From: Acidimicrobiaceae bacterium
Lineage (GTDB): Bacteria; Actinomycetota; Acidimicrobiia; Acidimicrobiales; Poriferisodalaceae
Reading direction: 5' to 3'
Assembly (NCBI GenBank): GCA_002719335.1
Contig: PBHE01000012.1
Location: 1 to 41,256, forward strand
DNA: 41,256 nucleotides
Shown here: positions 16,974 through 26,176 of the stretch, piece by piece
Layout: the number at the start of each line of letters is the position of its first letter
Numbering within the stretch: the first letter of the stretch is position 1
Position numbers and translations under genes: made by a program
Notes under the pieces: model-generated
The model's input: only the letters and a program-made list of their open reading frames with translations
Told to the model about the DNA's origin: nothing
The model's database searches: none

Positions 16974-18331
16974 CCAACTCTCCCTGAAACATCGCGAACA
17001 ATGAAGTCCGATAGCAGGCTTTGAGAGACTTCATCCAGACGGGCCTGAATACGGGTGCCATGCTCTTCGTGTTGCTCTAACAAGACTTCACCTTCTCGAT
17101 GTGCTGCGGCCAATATGTCACCTCTGCTCCAGGGAATTGACAGTTCCACTATTTGGGTGAGGCTTCGCAGTCGGTCACCTATCGAGGCAAGGAGGTGGTC
17201 CAATCCCGCACCAGTTCGAGCTGAAATCCCCAGGGAGCCCTCGTGACGACGCAGAAGGTGATCTATGCCGCCGTCATCAAGTTGGTCGACCTTGTTGAAA
17301 ACCGTAAATTCGGGCACGTCTCCAGCCCCAATCTCGCGCAGCACTGACCGCACCGCTTCCATTTGGGCTTCGGGGTCAGACCCGGAGCCGTCCACGATGT
17401 GAAGAAGCAGGTCCGCCTCTGCCACTTCTTCAAGAGTGGATTTGAATGCTTCAACTAGGCCGGTCGGCAATTTCTGAATAAACCCAACGGTGTCGGTGAC
17501 CAACACCGTTTCACCACCCGGGAGCGGTAGACGTCGAGTCGTGGCGTCCAAAGTTGCGAAAAGGCGATCTTCTACCAGCACTTCAGCGCCAGTCAGATGG
17601 TTTAACAACGTGGACTTGCCGGCATTGGTATATCCAACGATCGCTACGGTATGAAAGCGGGAACGTCGACGAGATTTCCGCTGATTTTTTCTGGTTCGTC
17701 TTAGCCCAGTGAGTTCTTTTTCTAATTTGGCCAGACGACGCTCAATACGCCGGCGGTCTACCTCAAGCTGTGTCTCACCGGGCCCTCGAGTGCCGATCCC
17801 CCCGCCCTGCTGACTGAGTTGATCACCTCTTCGCCGCAATCGCGGTAAACGATATTTCAGTTGAGCTAACTCAACTTGTGCTTTCCCCTCTAACGTTGTC
17901 GCATTCTGAGCGAAGATATCCAGAATCACCGCCGTGCGGTCTAACGCTGTGCGCTTAAGAATTTTTTCCAAGTTGAACTGCTGTGCCGGGCTGAGTTCGT
18001 CGTCAAAAACCACTGTGTCGGCATCCGACGCCTCTGAGGCTTCGTGGATCTCGGTTGCCTTGCCCTTTCCGACATATGTAGCCGGATCTGGCGCCTCTCG
18101 CTTTTGGATAACTCGATCAACCGGGTCGGCACCAGCCGTATCGACAAGCTGGGCAAGCTCATCAAGGTTGGCTTCCACTTGATCGGTTGAGGAGCCAGGG
18201 AATCGGACTGCCACCAAAACAATTTGTTCCCGAAATGATCGGTCTATGAGACCCGTAGCTTCTCCGGCAAATTCCCCGAAGCCACCTCGGTGTGCGGACT
18301 CGCCGTTTTGAGCATCGGGGAGATCGCTCAT
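16970..18331 (-). CDS. hflX: ribosome-associated GTPase HflX
   Basis: A 453-aa GTPase. The HflX domain carries the glycine-rich signature GGGIGTRGPGE (176-186), followed by a coiled basic linker (198-225) and the G domain with G1 GYTNAGKST (233-241), G3 DTVG (280-283) and G4 NKVD (346-349). HflX splits stalled 70S ribosomes during stress. The start overlaps dapF as ATGA and its own stop overlaps dapC the same way, so these three genes are tightly coupled. Confidence 0.96.
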   Translation of the reverse strand: MSDLPDAQNGESAHRGGFGEFAGEATGLIDRSFREQIVLVAVRFPGSSTDQVEANLDELAQLVDTAGADPVDRVIQKREAPDPATYVGKGKATEIHEASEASDADTVVFDDELSPAQQFNLEKILKRTALDRTAVILDIFAQNATTLEGKAQVELAQLKYRLPRLRRRGDQLSQQGGGIGTRGPGETQLEVDRRRIERRLAKLEKELTGLRRTRKNQRKSRRRSRFHTVAIVGYTNAGKSTLLNHLTGAEVLVEDRLFATLDATTRRLPLPGGETVLVTDTVGFIQKLPTGLVEAFKSTLEEVAEADLLLHIVDGSGSDPEAQMEAVRSVLREIGAGDVPEFTVFNKVDQLDDGGIDHLLRRHEGSLGISARTGAGLDHLLASIGDRLRSLTQIVELSIPWSRGDILAAAHREGEVLLEQHEEHGTRIQARLDEVSQSLLSDFIVRDVSGRVG

Positions 18332-19116
18332 ATGGGAAGTTCAATACTGGCAACGTAAACCGTTGGACCGACGAGAAGTGGGTGTTCGTTGGCTACCACT
18401 TGCACTTCGCCTCCGGGCATCCGAACGTTCACCTGCTGTTTGACTAATCCCCACTGATGTGCGCGAACCGCAGCTGCTGTCGCGCCGGTTCCACATGCTT
18501 GGGTAACTCCCGCTCCGCGCTCCCAAACCAACATGTCGAGGTTGTCGGGGTCGTTTGGGTCTGCAGCGATGCATTCAACGTTTATACCTTGCGGATAGAG
18601 CGCTTCGTATCGCGCGCCAAGTTCGCCGATATCCACTGCTGCTAGGTCATCAACAACAACAACAAGGTGCGGGTTTCCGAGATCAGCGGTGCTCACCAAC
18701 GACCCCGCTGTCTCTGTCAAAATCTGGTCAGCTACCCCAGGGCCCGGACCCACCGGCCCCATGTTGACCGCAGCCTCCGCGTGGGTTCCGTCGCTGTCGA
18801 TCTCAACCCGTCGGCGCCCACCTGTGGTATCGATCTCAAGTGAAGTAGCTCCCGTTCTATGGGCCATAGCATGGGCTTGGGCAAGACATCGAATGCCGTT
18901 GCCACTCATTTCGGCAATCGACCCGTCAGCATTGTGAAGCAGCATTCTTAAATCGGCGCCATTATTACCCGGAAGCCCAAGTACAAGGCCGTCTGCTCCA
19001 ATACCGGTTCGACGGTCGCAGATTTCGCGAGCAAGCGACGTCAAGGCATCGGGCGACTGGTCCACTAGCCCGACAAGAAAGTCGTTACCTAAACCGTGAT
19101 GTTTAGTTAGCCGCAT
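18328..19116 (-). CDS. dapF: diaminopimelate epimerase
   Basis: A 262-aa epimerase converting LL-DAP to meso-DAP for lysine and peptidoglycan. Both catalytic cysteines are present: Cys77 in SGNGIRC and Cys208 in QACGTGA. The N-terminus MRLTKHHGLGNDF is canonical. The frame is open eight codons further, but ATG 19116 has GGGAG six bases upstream. It lies 38 bp after miaA. Confidence 0.96.
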   Translation of the reverse strand: MRLTKHHGLGNDFLVGLVDQSPDALTSLAREICDRRTGIGADGLVLGLPGNNGADLRMLLHNADGSIAEMSGNGIRCLAQAHAMAHRTGATSLEIDTTGGRRRVEIDSDGTHAEAAVNMGPVGPGPGVADQILTETAGSLVSTADLGNPHLVVVVDDLAAVDIGELGARYEALYPQGINVECIAADPNDPDNLDMLVWERGAGVTQACGTGATAAAVRAHQWGLVKQQVNVRMPGGEVQVVANEHPLLVGPTVYVASIELPI

Positions 19117-19154
19117 AGAGAACTCCCAGTCCATTCTCACAGTTCCGGGCGCGA

Positions 19155-20045
19155 TTACTGCGACGAAATTTCATTAATCAATGCGTTGATCTCGTAGTCC
19201 TGCACCCATTCCACTCGTGGATCACGCCGAAACCAGCGTTGCTGACGTCGCGCAAACCGTTTGGTGCGCCGCACTGCAAGTTCCAGAGCATCATCTAGAG
19301 AAGTCTCTCCTCGCACATGAGCAAGCAGTTCCTTGTACCCCAGGGCCTGACCGGCGCTGTACGCCAAATCATGGTCGGCTAACTCTCGAACCTCTTCTAG
19401 AAAGCCGGCTTTCATTTGTTCCAAATAGCGTTGTCTGATTCGTTGATCAAGATGTTCGCGGCTGATGTCAACACCAATAATTCGGTAAGGCACCTCAGGG
19501 TAATGATCCAAACCGGGACCGAAAGAAGAAAAAGGTTTACCGGTTCCCAGAGTCACCTCCAATGCTCGAATAATGCGACGCCGGTTGCTGGCCTCCATGC
19601 GGGCTGCCCCGTTCGGGTCGAGTTCTCGTAGCCGTTTATGGAGACTTTCGGTATCTTCTTCAGTCTCTAGCTCTGAGGCGATGTCGTTGAAGCGCGGAGG
19701 GGGCGTCAACCGATCGACTACTGCTCTCACATACAAACCAGTCCCTCCAACGAGGAGCGGTATCGCGTTTCGCTCCTGGATCGCCAATCGCGCTGAGTCG
19801 TGGGCAGTTTGGAAGTCGACAAGCGAAAAGGGCACATCGGGTTCAACGAGGTCAATTAAATGGTGACGGACTTCCGCCTGGTCGGCGGGGCTGGGTTTGG
19901 CAGTCCCTATGTCCATTCGCCGGTATACCTGCATCGAATCAACAGACAGCAGTTCAACTCCGGCGATCCGTCTAGCGATTTCCAGTGCACACGCGGATTT
20001 CCCGGACGCAGTCGGCCCTACAAGCACGATGGGCCGTTCGCACAA
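19155..20045 (-). CDS. miaA: tRNA dimethylallyltransferase
   Basis: A 296-aa enzyme that transfers dimethylallyl to A37 of tRNAs reading UNN codons. The P-loop GPTASGKSACAL lies at 10-21, DSMQVYRRMDIGTAKP follows, and RRIIRALEV and the C-terminal RRQQRWFRRDPR are family motifs. It works just before MiaB, encoded 14 bp upstream. The start is uncertain: TTG 20045 has AAGGA immediately before it, and GTG 20027 would begin right before the P-loop strand. Confidence 0.95.
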   Translation of the reverse strand: MCERPIVLVGPTASGKSACALEIARRIAGVELLSVDSMQVYRRMDIGTAKPSPADQAEVRHHLIDLVEPDVPFSLVDFQTAHDSARLAIQERNAIPLLVGGTGLYVRAVVDRLTPPPRFNDIASELETEEDTESLHKRLRELDPNGAARMEASNRRRIIRALEVTLGTGKPFSSFGPGLDHYPEVPYRIIGVDISREHLDQRIRQRYLEQMKAGFLEEVRELADHDLAYSAGQALGYKELLAHVRGETSLDDALELAVRRTKRFARRQQRWFRRDPRVEWVQDYEINALINEISSQ

Positions 20046-20059
20046 TCCTTCGCGAGTAG

Positions 20060-21526
20060 TCAGGAGGCGACCACCGGTATTCGCGTTCGATGTTTGGGTG
20101 GCGCAGTCACTTCAACTAACTCCCCTATGAGATTGAACGTTCGAGCGGCGGTTACGTTCACCTGGGCATAGGAACCAGCCCTGATTGGCTGATTCGCTGG
20201 GAAGTGGATCAGACGATTGTGACGCGTTCGTCCTGTCAGCATGTTCGGGTCGCGCTTTGAGCGGCCCTCCACAATGACCTCTTCGTGCTGCCCAATTCTG
20301 GACTCGTTTCCCAGTCGACTGGAACGCTCGATAACTTTGCGTAAGCGTTCCATCCGCGTCGACGCAACGGAGGAAGCTACGTATTTGTCAACAAGTTCTG
20401 CGGCTTGAGTTCCTGGGCGCGGGGAATAAACAAAGGTGTAAGCGTTATCAAACCTCGCTTCGGCCGCGACCTCTAACGTTTTCTCAAAGTCACTGTCGCT
20501 CTCCCCCGGAAACCCGACAATGATGTCGGTGCTAAGAGCTAGATCGGCAATTTCGAGCCGAGCGGCGTGAACCTTTGCCAGGTAACGGTCCGCTGTGTAG
20601 CCACGGTGCATGGCTGATAGGACCTCGTCGCTTCCTGATTGAAGAGGAAGGTGCAGGTGCTCACATATTTCCGCTACTTCTGCCATCGCTGTGATGGTTT
20701 CGGGGCGTAAGTCCTTCGGGTGTGGGCTGGTGTAGCGGACTCGACGAATCCCTTCTACTCCTGAGACAGAGCGAAGTAGATCGGAGAAAAGCGGGCGAGC
20801 TGTGTGGCTTCCGGCGACCCAAACTTTCCCCGCTAGATCTTCAGCGCCTGGAGGCAATTCACCGCCCCGAAGTTTGCGCGTGAGATCTCGACCGTAGCTA
20901 TTCACGTTCTGCCCCAAAAGAGTGACCTCGGTGATACCGGAAGCCGCTAACTCTTCAATTTCTGTAACAAGCTCGTTGTACGGGCGAGAGATTTCTCGGC
21001 CGCGGACCGCTGGCACGATGCAAAAAGCGCACGAATTGTCGCATCCGATCTGAATAGTTACCCAGGCGGCATGGCTGGCATCTCGTTTGACGGGAAGTGC
21101 TGAAGGAAAGGCTTCCGACTCTTCAATTATTTCGGTTATTGGGCCACTGACGCGAGCCTCGGCCAACAATCCAGTCGCTCGCGCGACGTTGTGAGTACCG
21201 AAAACAACATCGACGTGAGGGGCTTTATCTTGAATAATTTCACGATCTTTTTGAGCGAGACATCCTCCAACTGCGATCTGAAGGTCAGGGCGTTCCTCCT
21301 TTAGCTTCTTCAGGTTTCCCAATTGTCCGTAGAGTTTGTTGTCCGCATTTTCTCGAATGCAGCATGTGTTCAGAACAATGACGTCGGCATCGTCGAAAGA
21401 GTCGGTTTGCTCCAAACCGTCCATTTCAAGCAGGCCCGCTATGCGTTCGGAATCATGTTCGTTCATCTGGCATCCGTAGGTGCGGACCACATACTTTCCA
21501 CTCACGCTCAACAGGGTATTGGGCAT
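20060..21526 (-). CDS. miaB: tRNA-2-methylthio-N6-dimethylallyladenosine synthase
   Basis: A 488-aa radical-SAM methylthiotransferase. The UPF0004 domain has three cluster cysteines (Cys19 in YGCQMN, Cys55 in NTC, Cys89 in GGC), the radical-SAM cluster is CDNSCAFC (Cys162/166/169), and a TRAM domain ends the protein. It adds the methylthio group to i6A37 in tRNA made by MiaA. It heads the miaB-miaA-dapF-hflX-dapC-dapE run. ATG 21526 lacks a Shine-Dalgarno, and a -10 box is not clear. It is nearly head-to-head with the thioesterase gene. Confidence 0.96.
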   Translation of the reverse strand: MPNTLLSVSGKYVVRTYGCQMNEHDSERIAGLLEMDGLEQTDSFDDADVIVLNTCCIRENADNKLYGQLGNLKKLKEERPDLQIAVGGCLAQKDREIIQDKAPHVDVVFGTHNVARATGLLAEARVSGPITEIIEESEAFPSALPVKRDASHAAWVTIQIGCDNSCAFCIVPAVRGREISRPYNELVTEIEELAASGITEVTLLGQNVNSYGRDLTRKLRGGELPPGAEDLAGKVWVAGSHTARPLFSDLLRSVSGVEGIRRVRYTSPHPKDLRPETITAMAEVAEICEHLHLPLQSGSDEVLSAMHRGYTADRYLAKVHAARLEIADLALSTDIIVGFPGESDSDFEKTLEVAAEARFDNAYTFVYSPRPGTQAAELVDKYVASSVASTRMERLRKVIERSSRLGNESRIGQHEEVIVEGRSKRDPNMLTGRTRHNRLIHFPANQPIRAGSYAQVNVTAARTFNLIGELVEVTAPPKHRTRIPVVAS

Positions 21527-21543
21527 TGGAGGTAGTCATCGAG

Positions 21544-22002
21544 TTGAATCTCACTGTGAGCAATTCGATTGACGGCAGGCGGCCATGGGCAGAAGAAGTT
21601 CCCGAAGGACGTTTGATTAACCGCGGGCACCCTGCAGGCGACCTTCTGGAAGCTTACGACTGGACGGTATTGCGCCGAGGCGTTGGCGGGCTCTTGCTGG
21701 AATGCCGTCTTCCAGAGACTTGTCTCGATCCCCAAAGACAATTGTTTGGTGGGTTTACTGGCGCGTACGTAGACCTCGTCGCGCTCTACGCGTCAAGGAC
21801 CGATGCAAACCCTCCAGCGGGGTTCCAATCCACAATAAATATGCGTGTTGACTACTTCGAACCAATTTGTGACGGCACATTCAACATCGAGGGCCGTGTA
21901 TTGAACCGGCGGGGCAAGAATCGTCTTATTTCAGTTCAGATCCGCCAGAGTGAAACCACTGCGGTATACGGCTTAGTGACCCTGCGCGATACGGGGGAAT
22001 GA
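21544..22002 (+). CDS. PaaI-like hotdog-fold thioesterase
   Basis: A roughly 152-aa protein with the hotdog signature GGFTGAYVDLVALYA following LDPQRQLFG, and a second strand set NMRVDYFEPI typical of the YdiI/PaaI acyl-CoA thioesterase group. It would hydrolyse acyl-CoAs in the cytosol. The start is inferred: GGAGGT at 21528-21533 precedes TTG 21544 by 10 nt, and GTG 21556 is an alternative. Starting at TTG 21526 would consume the Shine-Dalgarno. The gene converges with the monooxygenase gene. Confidence 0.75.
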   Translation: MNLTVSNSIDGRRPWAEEVPEGRLINRGHPAGDLLEAYDWTVLRRGVGGLLLECRLPETCLDPQRQLFGGFTGAYVDLVALYASRTDANPPAGFQSTINMRVDYFEPICDGTFNIEGRVLNRRGKNRLISVQIRQSETTAVYGLVTLRDTGE

Positions 22003-22053
22003 CAGTGATCAGCGACTCTGTCCCCGAAACACGATTTGAAGAACGGACCGAAA

Positions 22054-23826
22054 TTATCGTTGGGTGAAAGCGAAGTGATCTGCCATGTTGTCTCGAATGT
22101 AGGACATGTGTCCTAAATATTGCTTCATTGTCCCGTTGTAGTTGCCATCCTGTCGCCGATTCTCTGCTCCTTCGAAGTTGTAATAACCCGGGGTGCAGTC
22201 CTGGTTTCGGCTCGTTTTCCCTCGGTGAGCAATGACTTCTTGAACCCACCACTCTTCTGCGTCGGTGTTGCAATCCAGGCTGTGAATACCGTTGTGGCGC
22301 ACAAAGTCGATGCACTCAGCAATGTGTTCACCCTGACTATTGAGAACATCGGTCAGGTTGAACGCAAAGAACGCTTGGTATCCACCCATGATGAAAAGGT
22401 TTGGGTAGCCCTGGGAGTGAATCCCCACCAGCGTTCGTATTCCATCAACGTATTTCTCGTTGAGTTCCTGACCAGCTTCGCCCTCGATTCGGTTATAAAT
22501 CCCCGTCTGTTGGACTTCGAATCCGGTGGCGTAAATGAGCACGTCGACCTCGTACTGCGTCCCGTCGAATAACGGGCCCGCTTCATTAATTTCGGTGATC
22601 CCTTCGCCTTTAGTATCGACGAGCGTGACTGTGGGGAGATTGAAGGTCGGCAGATATTCATTGTGGAAGCAGGGCCGCTTGCACATCAACATGTACCAAG
22701 GCTTTAACGACTCTGCGGTCTCGGGATCTTCAATTACTTCATCAATCCGTGTGTGGATCCGCATCATCGCATCGATGTTGGCGTTTTCTTGGCGTCGAAT
22801 CTTTTCCTCGCGCGACAACGCTGCCCTACGTGCCTTTACCGCGTCTGAGAGTTCTGGTCCTTCGATAGCTCGAGTGCGTCGCTCAGATTGCCAGCCCGGC
22901 TCCAACGTCGCAGCCCACTCAGGGTCGGTTTCCCAATCGTCGCGCACGTCGATCGATGACGGAGTTCGCTGAAAAACAATTAGCTCCTTTGCAGCTTTAC
23001 CTAATTGCGGTATCGCTTGAACGGCACTCGCGCCTGTTCCGATTATGCCAACACGTTTGTCTCGCAAACCTTCAAGTTCCGAACCCGTGTATTCGTAATC
23101 CCATCGAGATGTGTGAAACGAATGGCCAGCGAACCGTTCGATCCCGTCGATCTTTGCAAGTTTTGGTTTTGAGAGAGTTCCATTTGCGCAAACCACAAAT
23201 TGGGCCCGAATGGTGTCACCGCGGTCGGTCCCCACATGCCACATCTCTGTGGTCTCATCCCAAATCGTTGAGGTCACTGTTGTGCCGAAAACGGCGAGTT
23301 CATAAAGATTGAAACGTTCAGCTATCTTTTTGCAGTATTGAAAAATTTCCTCGCCGCCAGCGTAGTGACGGCTCGGCACATACCCCGTCTCGTCGAGAAG
23401 TGGCAAATAGTCGTAGGCCACAACATCGCACGCAACTCCCGGGTAGCGATTCCAGTACCAAGTGCCTCCCACGTCGGCCCCGCGTTCAACAATCCTGATG
23501 CTCTCGACACCTTTCTCTTTGAGCCGAGCCGACGTCAGCAGCGCTGAGAACCCGCCGCCGATGAAGAGAACCTCTACCGAATCGTCGATCACTTCTCGCT
23601 CAGCGACTTCGTCCCCGTGCGGATCTACGGCGTACTTCGCTAAATCGCCAGTCAAGTCTGACGTGTAGCCGTCTGTGCCTGGCGGTCGATAACCAAGCCG
23701 CAAGTCACGTTCGACAGCATATTTGTCCTTGATGTTGTCGTAGTAGTCCTGAGGTGGACGTGCTTGCGCCTCTCGTGTGTAGTCAAAGTTAAAGACGTTC
23801 TGCGGCTTTTCCTGCTTGTCAGTCAT
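22054..23826 (-). CDS. flavin-containing monooxygenase (Baeyer-Villiger type)
   Basis: A 590-aa FAD/NADPH monooxygenase. The FAD site FIGGGFSALL lies near residues 88-97, GGTWYWNRYPG near 120-130 and the type I BVMO fingerprint FAGHSFHTSRWD near 232-243, followed by the NADPH motif GIIGTGASA. A long N-terminal extension of about 85 residues precedes the first Rossmann fold. It likely inserts oxygen into a ketone to form an ester or lactone. ATG 23826 is chosen with GAGG just upstream; ATG 23835 is equally possible. A 5-bp inverted repeat (TTGGA, 5 nt, TCCAA) at 23849-23863 could be an operator. Confidence 0.87.
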   Translation of the reverse strand: MTDKQEKPQNVFNFDYTREAQARPPQDYYDNIKDKYAVERDLRLGYRPPGTDGYTSDLTGDLAKYAVDPHGDEVAEREVIDDSVEVLFIGGGFSALLTSARLKEKGVESIRIVERGADVGGTWYWNRYPGVACDVVAYDYLPLLDETGYVPSRHYAGGEEIFQYCKKIAERFNLYELAVFGTTVTSTIWDETTEMWHVGTDRGDTIRAQFVVCANGTLSKPKLAKIDGIERFAGHSFHTSRWDYEYTGSELEGLRDKRVGIIGTGASAVQAIPQLGKAAKELIVFQRTPSSIDVRDDWETDPEWAATLEPGWQSERRTRAIEGPELSDAVKARRAALSREEKIRRQENANIDAMMRIHTRIDEVIEDPETAESLKPWYMLMCKRPCFHNEYLPTFNLPTVTLVDTKGEGITEINEAGPLFDGTQYEVDVLIYATGFEVQQTGIYNRIEGEAGQELNEKYVDGIRTLVGIHSQGYPNLFIMGGYQAFFAFNLTDVLNSQGEHIAECIDFVRHNGIHSLDCNTDAEEWWVQEVIAHRGKTSRNQDCTPGYYNFEGAENRRQDGNYNGTMKQYLGHMSYIRDNMADHFAFTQR

Positions 23827-23991
23827 CACCCTCATCCCCGAATGAACGTTGGAACACGTCCAAACCTACAGCGCTTGCAGATTAGGCCGCGGGTTTCAGT
23901 AAAAGGGGTTCAGGAGGTTAAGACAAAACACCGCCATCATTAAGCTGGAAGAGTAATCTTCAGAAATTGCCAGAAATGAGCTCGTGATTAA

Positions 23992-25038
23992 CTAATCCTC
24001 GACGACTTCTACAACTTCATTTTCGTCGTTGGCTACTGCGTCATCGGTTGGCGAATCACCCATACCGAGTTGTGACCTTATTCGACCGTCAATCTCGACC
24101 ATGATCTCGGGGTTCGCTGTCAAGAATTGTTTAGCGTTCTCTCTGCCTTGGCCCAACTGTTCACCTTCGTAGGTGTACCAAGCACCAGATTTTTTGACGA
24201 TGCCTTGCTCCACACCGACATCTACCAGTGACCCTTCACGGCTGATTCCCTTGCCATACATAATGTCGAATTCAGCCTGTCGAAATGGAGGTGCGACCTT
24301 GTTTTTGACGACTTTGATACGAGTACGGCTGCCCGTGACTTCGCCATCAGATTTGATGGCTTCTATTCGACGGATATCTATACGAACCGAAGAGTAGAAC
24401 TTGAGGGCTCGACCGCCAGGCGTTGTTTCGGGACTGCCGAACATAACGCCAATCTTTTCTCGTAACTGGTTGATGAAGATGACGATAGTTTTGGTTTTGC
24501 TCAGATTGGCGGTGAGTTTTCGTAACGCTTGCGACATCAATCGAGCTTGTAAACCGACATGGGTATCGCCCATTTCGCCTTCGATTTCGGCTCTTGGGGT
24601 AAGCGCTGCGACTGAGTCGATAACGACGACATCAATGGCTCCCGAACGAATCAACATGTCCGTAATTTCAAGAGCTTGCTCACCAGTGTCAGGCTGGGAA
24701 ATAAGTAGTTCATCTACATCAACACCAATGTTCTTGGCGTAATCCGGATCCATGGCATGCTCAGCATCTACATAAGCGCAGATTCCCCCTGTGCGCTGGG
24801 CTTCCGCCACGACGTGCATCGCCAGGGTTGACTTTCCCGATGCCTCAGGACCGTAAACCTCAACAACTCGCCCTCGCGGAAGACCCCCAATGCCAAGAGC
24901 CACGTCGATTGCCAAACTGCCTGATGACACAGCTTCAACTTTCATTTGGCCGCGCTCACCCATTTTCATGACTGCGCCTTCGCCAAATTGACGCTCAATC
25001 TGCGCCAGTGCCATATCGAGTGCCTTTTCTCGTTCCAC
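23992..25038 (-). CDS. recA: recombinase RecA
   Basis: A 348-aa RecA. Walker A is GPEASGKST (63-71), Walker B VVVIDS (137-142), loop L1 around [12 protein letters not shown], loop L2 region [18 protein letters not shown], and an acidic C-terminal tail. It forms filaments on ssDNA for recombination and triggers LexA self-cleavage. GTG 25038 is preceded by GAGGAGG with 8-nt spacing. The promoter is LexA-controlled (see 25168-25211). The usual downstream partner recX is missing; after a 165-bp gap comes the monooxygenase gene. A weak 5-bp hairpin lies at 23948-23961. Confidence 0.98.
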   Translation of the reverse strand: MEREKALDMALAQIERQFGEGAVMKMGERGQMKVEAVSSGSLAIDVALGIGGLPRGRVVEVYGPEASGKSTLAMHVVAEAQRTGGICAYVDAEHAMDPDYAKNIGVDVDELLISQPDTGEQALEITDMLIRSGAIDVVVIDSVAALTPRAEIEGEMGDTHVGLQARLMSQALRKLTANLSKTKTIVIFINQLREKIGVMFGSPETTPGGRALKFYSSVRIDIRRIEAIKSDGEVTGSRTRIKVVKNKVAPPFRQAEFDIMYGKGISREGSLVDVGVEQGIVKKSGAWYTYEGEQLGQGRENAKQFLTANPEIMVEIDGRIRSQLGMGDSPTDDAVANDENEVVEVVED

Positions 25039-25167
25039 GCTGCTGTCCTCCTCGGACGTATCTTTGACTTCAGGAGAAGCCAGGCCAGTGATCGAGCAAA
25101 TGTCTTACCCAGTTGGTGGAAACCGTACAAATAGGGTCGGACCCTGAAACCGAACAGACATTGTCAC

Positions 25168-25194
25168 GGTATACCCGAACACTTGTTCGGTCAA
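25168..25194 (-). promoter_or_regulatory. recA promoter overlapped by a LexA box
   Basis: On the minus strand TTGACC (25189-25194) and TATACC (25168-25173) are separated by 15 bp, and that spacer begins with a perfect LexA box. Transcription would start near 25161, giving a leader of about 120 nt to recA. The 15-bp spacing is short, so the -10 position could shift by one or two bases. Confidence 0.6.
25177..25188. promoter_or_regulatory. LexA (SOS) box 1
   Basis: GAACacttGTTC is a perfect match to the GAAC-N4-GTTC SOS box of Gram-positive and actinobacterial LexA. It sits directly between the -35 and -10 of recA. Confidence 0.85.
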
Positions 25195-25199
25195 GGATC

Positions 25200-25211
25200 G
25201 AACAAACGTTC
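25200..25211. promoter_or_regulatory. LexA (SOS) box 2
   Basis: GAACaaacGTTC is a second perfect match, 23 bp from the first (start to start, about two helical turns) and just upstream of the recA -35. It could also affect the divergent hydratase gene, whose ATG is 52 bp away. Confidence 0.75.
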
Positions 25212-25263
25212 TTCCTGGAGCGTAGGTGCGGCACAAACCCGAAGAAACCGCGAGACTCTCAGA

Positions 25264-26115
25264 ATGACCAACCACTTAGCTGATGAAGATTTCGAACTCC
25301 TTCAAATTGAGCGCACTGATGGGGTGGCCTTCGTCACCATCGAAGCTCCACCTATCAACGTGATGACGCCATCGCTATTTCGCGAGTTGGCAAAGTTCAG
25401 TGCTCAGGTCGCCGAAGATGACTCCGTTCGAGTTGTTGTACTGCGCAGCAACGACCCGGACTTTTTTATTGCCCATTTCGATGTTTCTGCGATTCTTAGT
25501 TTCCCAACTGATGGTCCTGCGCAACGGCCATCGGAAATCGGTGGGTTCCATTTGATGTGTGAGACCTATAGGAAGATGCCAAAAGCAACGATTGCGGAAA
25601 TTGGCGGTCGCGTGGGCGGCGGAGGCAGCGAGCTTTCCATGTCGTGTGACATGCGGTTCGGGGCAATAGGTAAAACCGTCGTCAATCAAATGGAAGTTCC
25701 CCTTGGAATCCTCCCCGGGGGCACAGGAACTCAGCGGTTACCGCGTCTAGTCGGCCGAGGTCGCGCCATGGAAATTATCCTGGGAGGCGTTGACATTGAC
25801 GCGAAGACTGCCGAAGAGTGGGGCTATCTGAATCGAGCCTTACCACCTGAAGAGCTTCGGCCCTTTGTCACCGATCTTGCTTTCCGGATTGCCGCTTTCC
25901 CACCACAAGCGGTGGCTTTAGCGAAGGAGGCAGTGAATAACGCTGACACTTTGCCGTTGAGAGACGGCTTGCTAGAGGAGCAGTACCTATTCCAAAAACT
26001 TTTACGCACTGATGAGGCGGAACCAGCGATGCGGAATTTTTTGGAGATTGGCGGACAGACCCGTGACGGAGAGACTCGAATGGGACAACTGGCACGAGAA
26101 ATTGGTGCTTCTTGA
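25264..26115 (+). CDS. enoyl-CoA hydratase/isomerase (crotonase) family protein
   Basis: A 283-aa crotonase. Oxyanion-hole segment GGRVGGGGSELSMSCD lies near 114-129, and both catalytic glutamates of true hydratases appear conserved: Glu144 in QMEVPLG and Glu170 in AMEIILGG, with GTGTQRLPRLVG between them. It would hydrate enoyl-CoA in fatty acid or side-chain beta-oxidation. The frame is open back to 25183 through both LexA boxes, but ATG 25264 fits the family N-terminus. No strong Shine-Dalgarno or -10 is seen, so its promoter is unresolved and SOS control is only a possibility from its position. Confidence 0.87.
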   Translation: MTNHLADEDFELLQIERTDGVAFVTIEAPPINVMTPSLFRELAKFSAQVAEDDSVRVVVLRSNDPDFFIAHFDVSAILSFPTDGPAQRPSEIGGFHLMCETYRKMPKATIAEIGGRVGGGGSELSMSCDMRFGAIGKTVVNQMEVPLGILPGGTGTQRLPRLVGRGRAMEIILGGVDIDAKTAEEWGYLNRALPPEELRPFVTDLAFRIAAFPPQAVALAKEAVNNADTLPLRDGLLEEQYLFQKLLRTDEAEPAMRNFLEIGGQTRDGETRMGQLAREIGAS

Positions 26116-26176
26116 GTTAACCAGCTAGTCGGCTGTCAAATTTCAAGTAGGCAATTTGAGCCTGATCTGGGAAGTG

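Noticed and set aside
23849-23863. TTGGA-N5-TCCAA inverted repeat upstream of the monooxygenase gene as a firm operator
   Set aside because: Five-base arms are common by chance and no regulator gene is adjacent; kept only as a remark in the gene entry.
25151-25166. A third SOS-like site, CGAACAGACATTGTC
   Set aside because: Only the left half GAAC matches; the right half is ATTG rather than GTTC.
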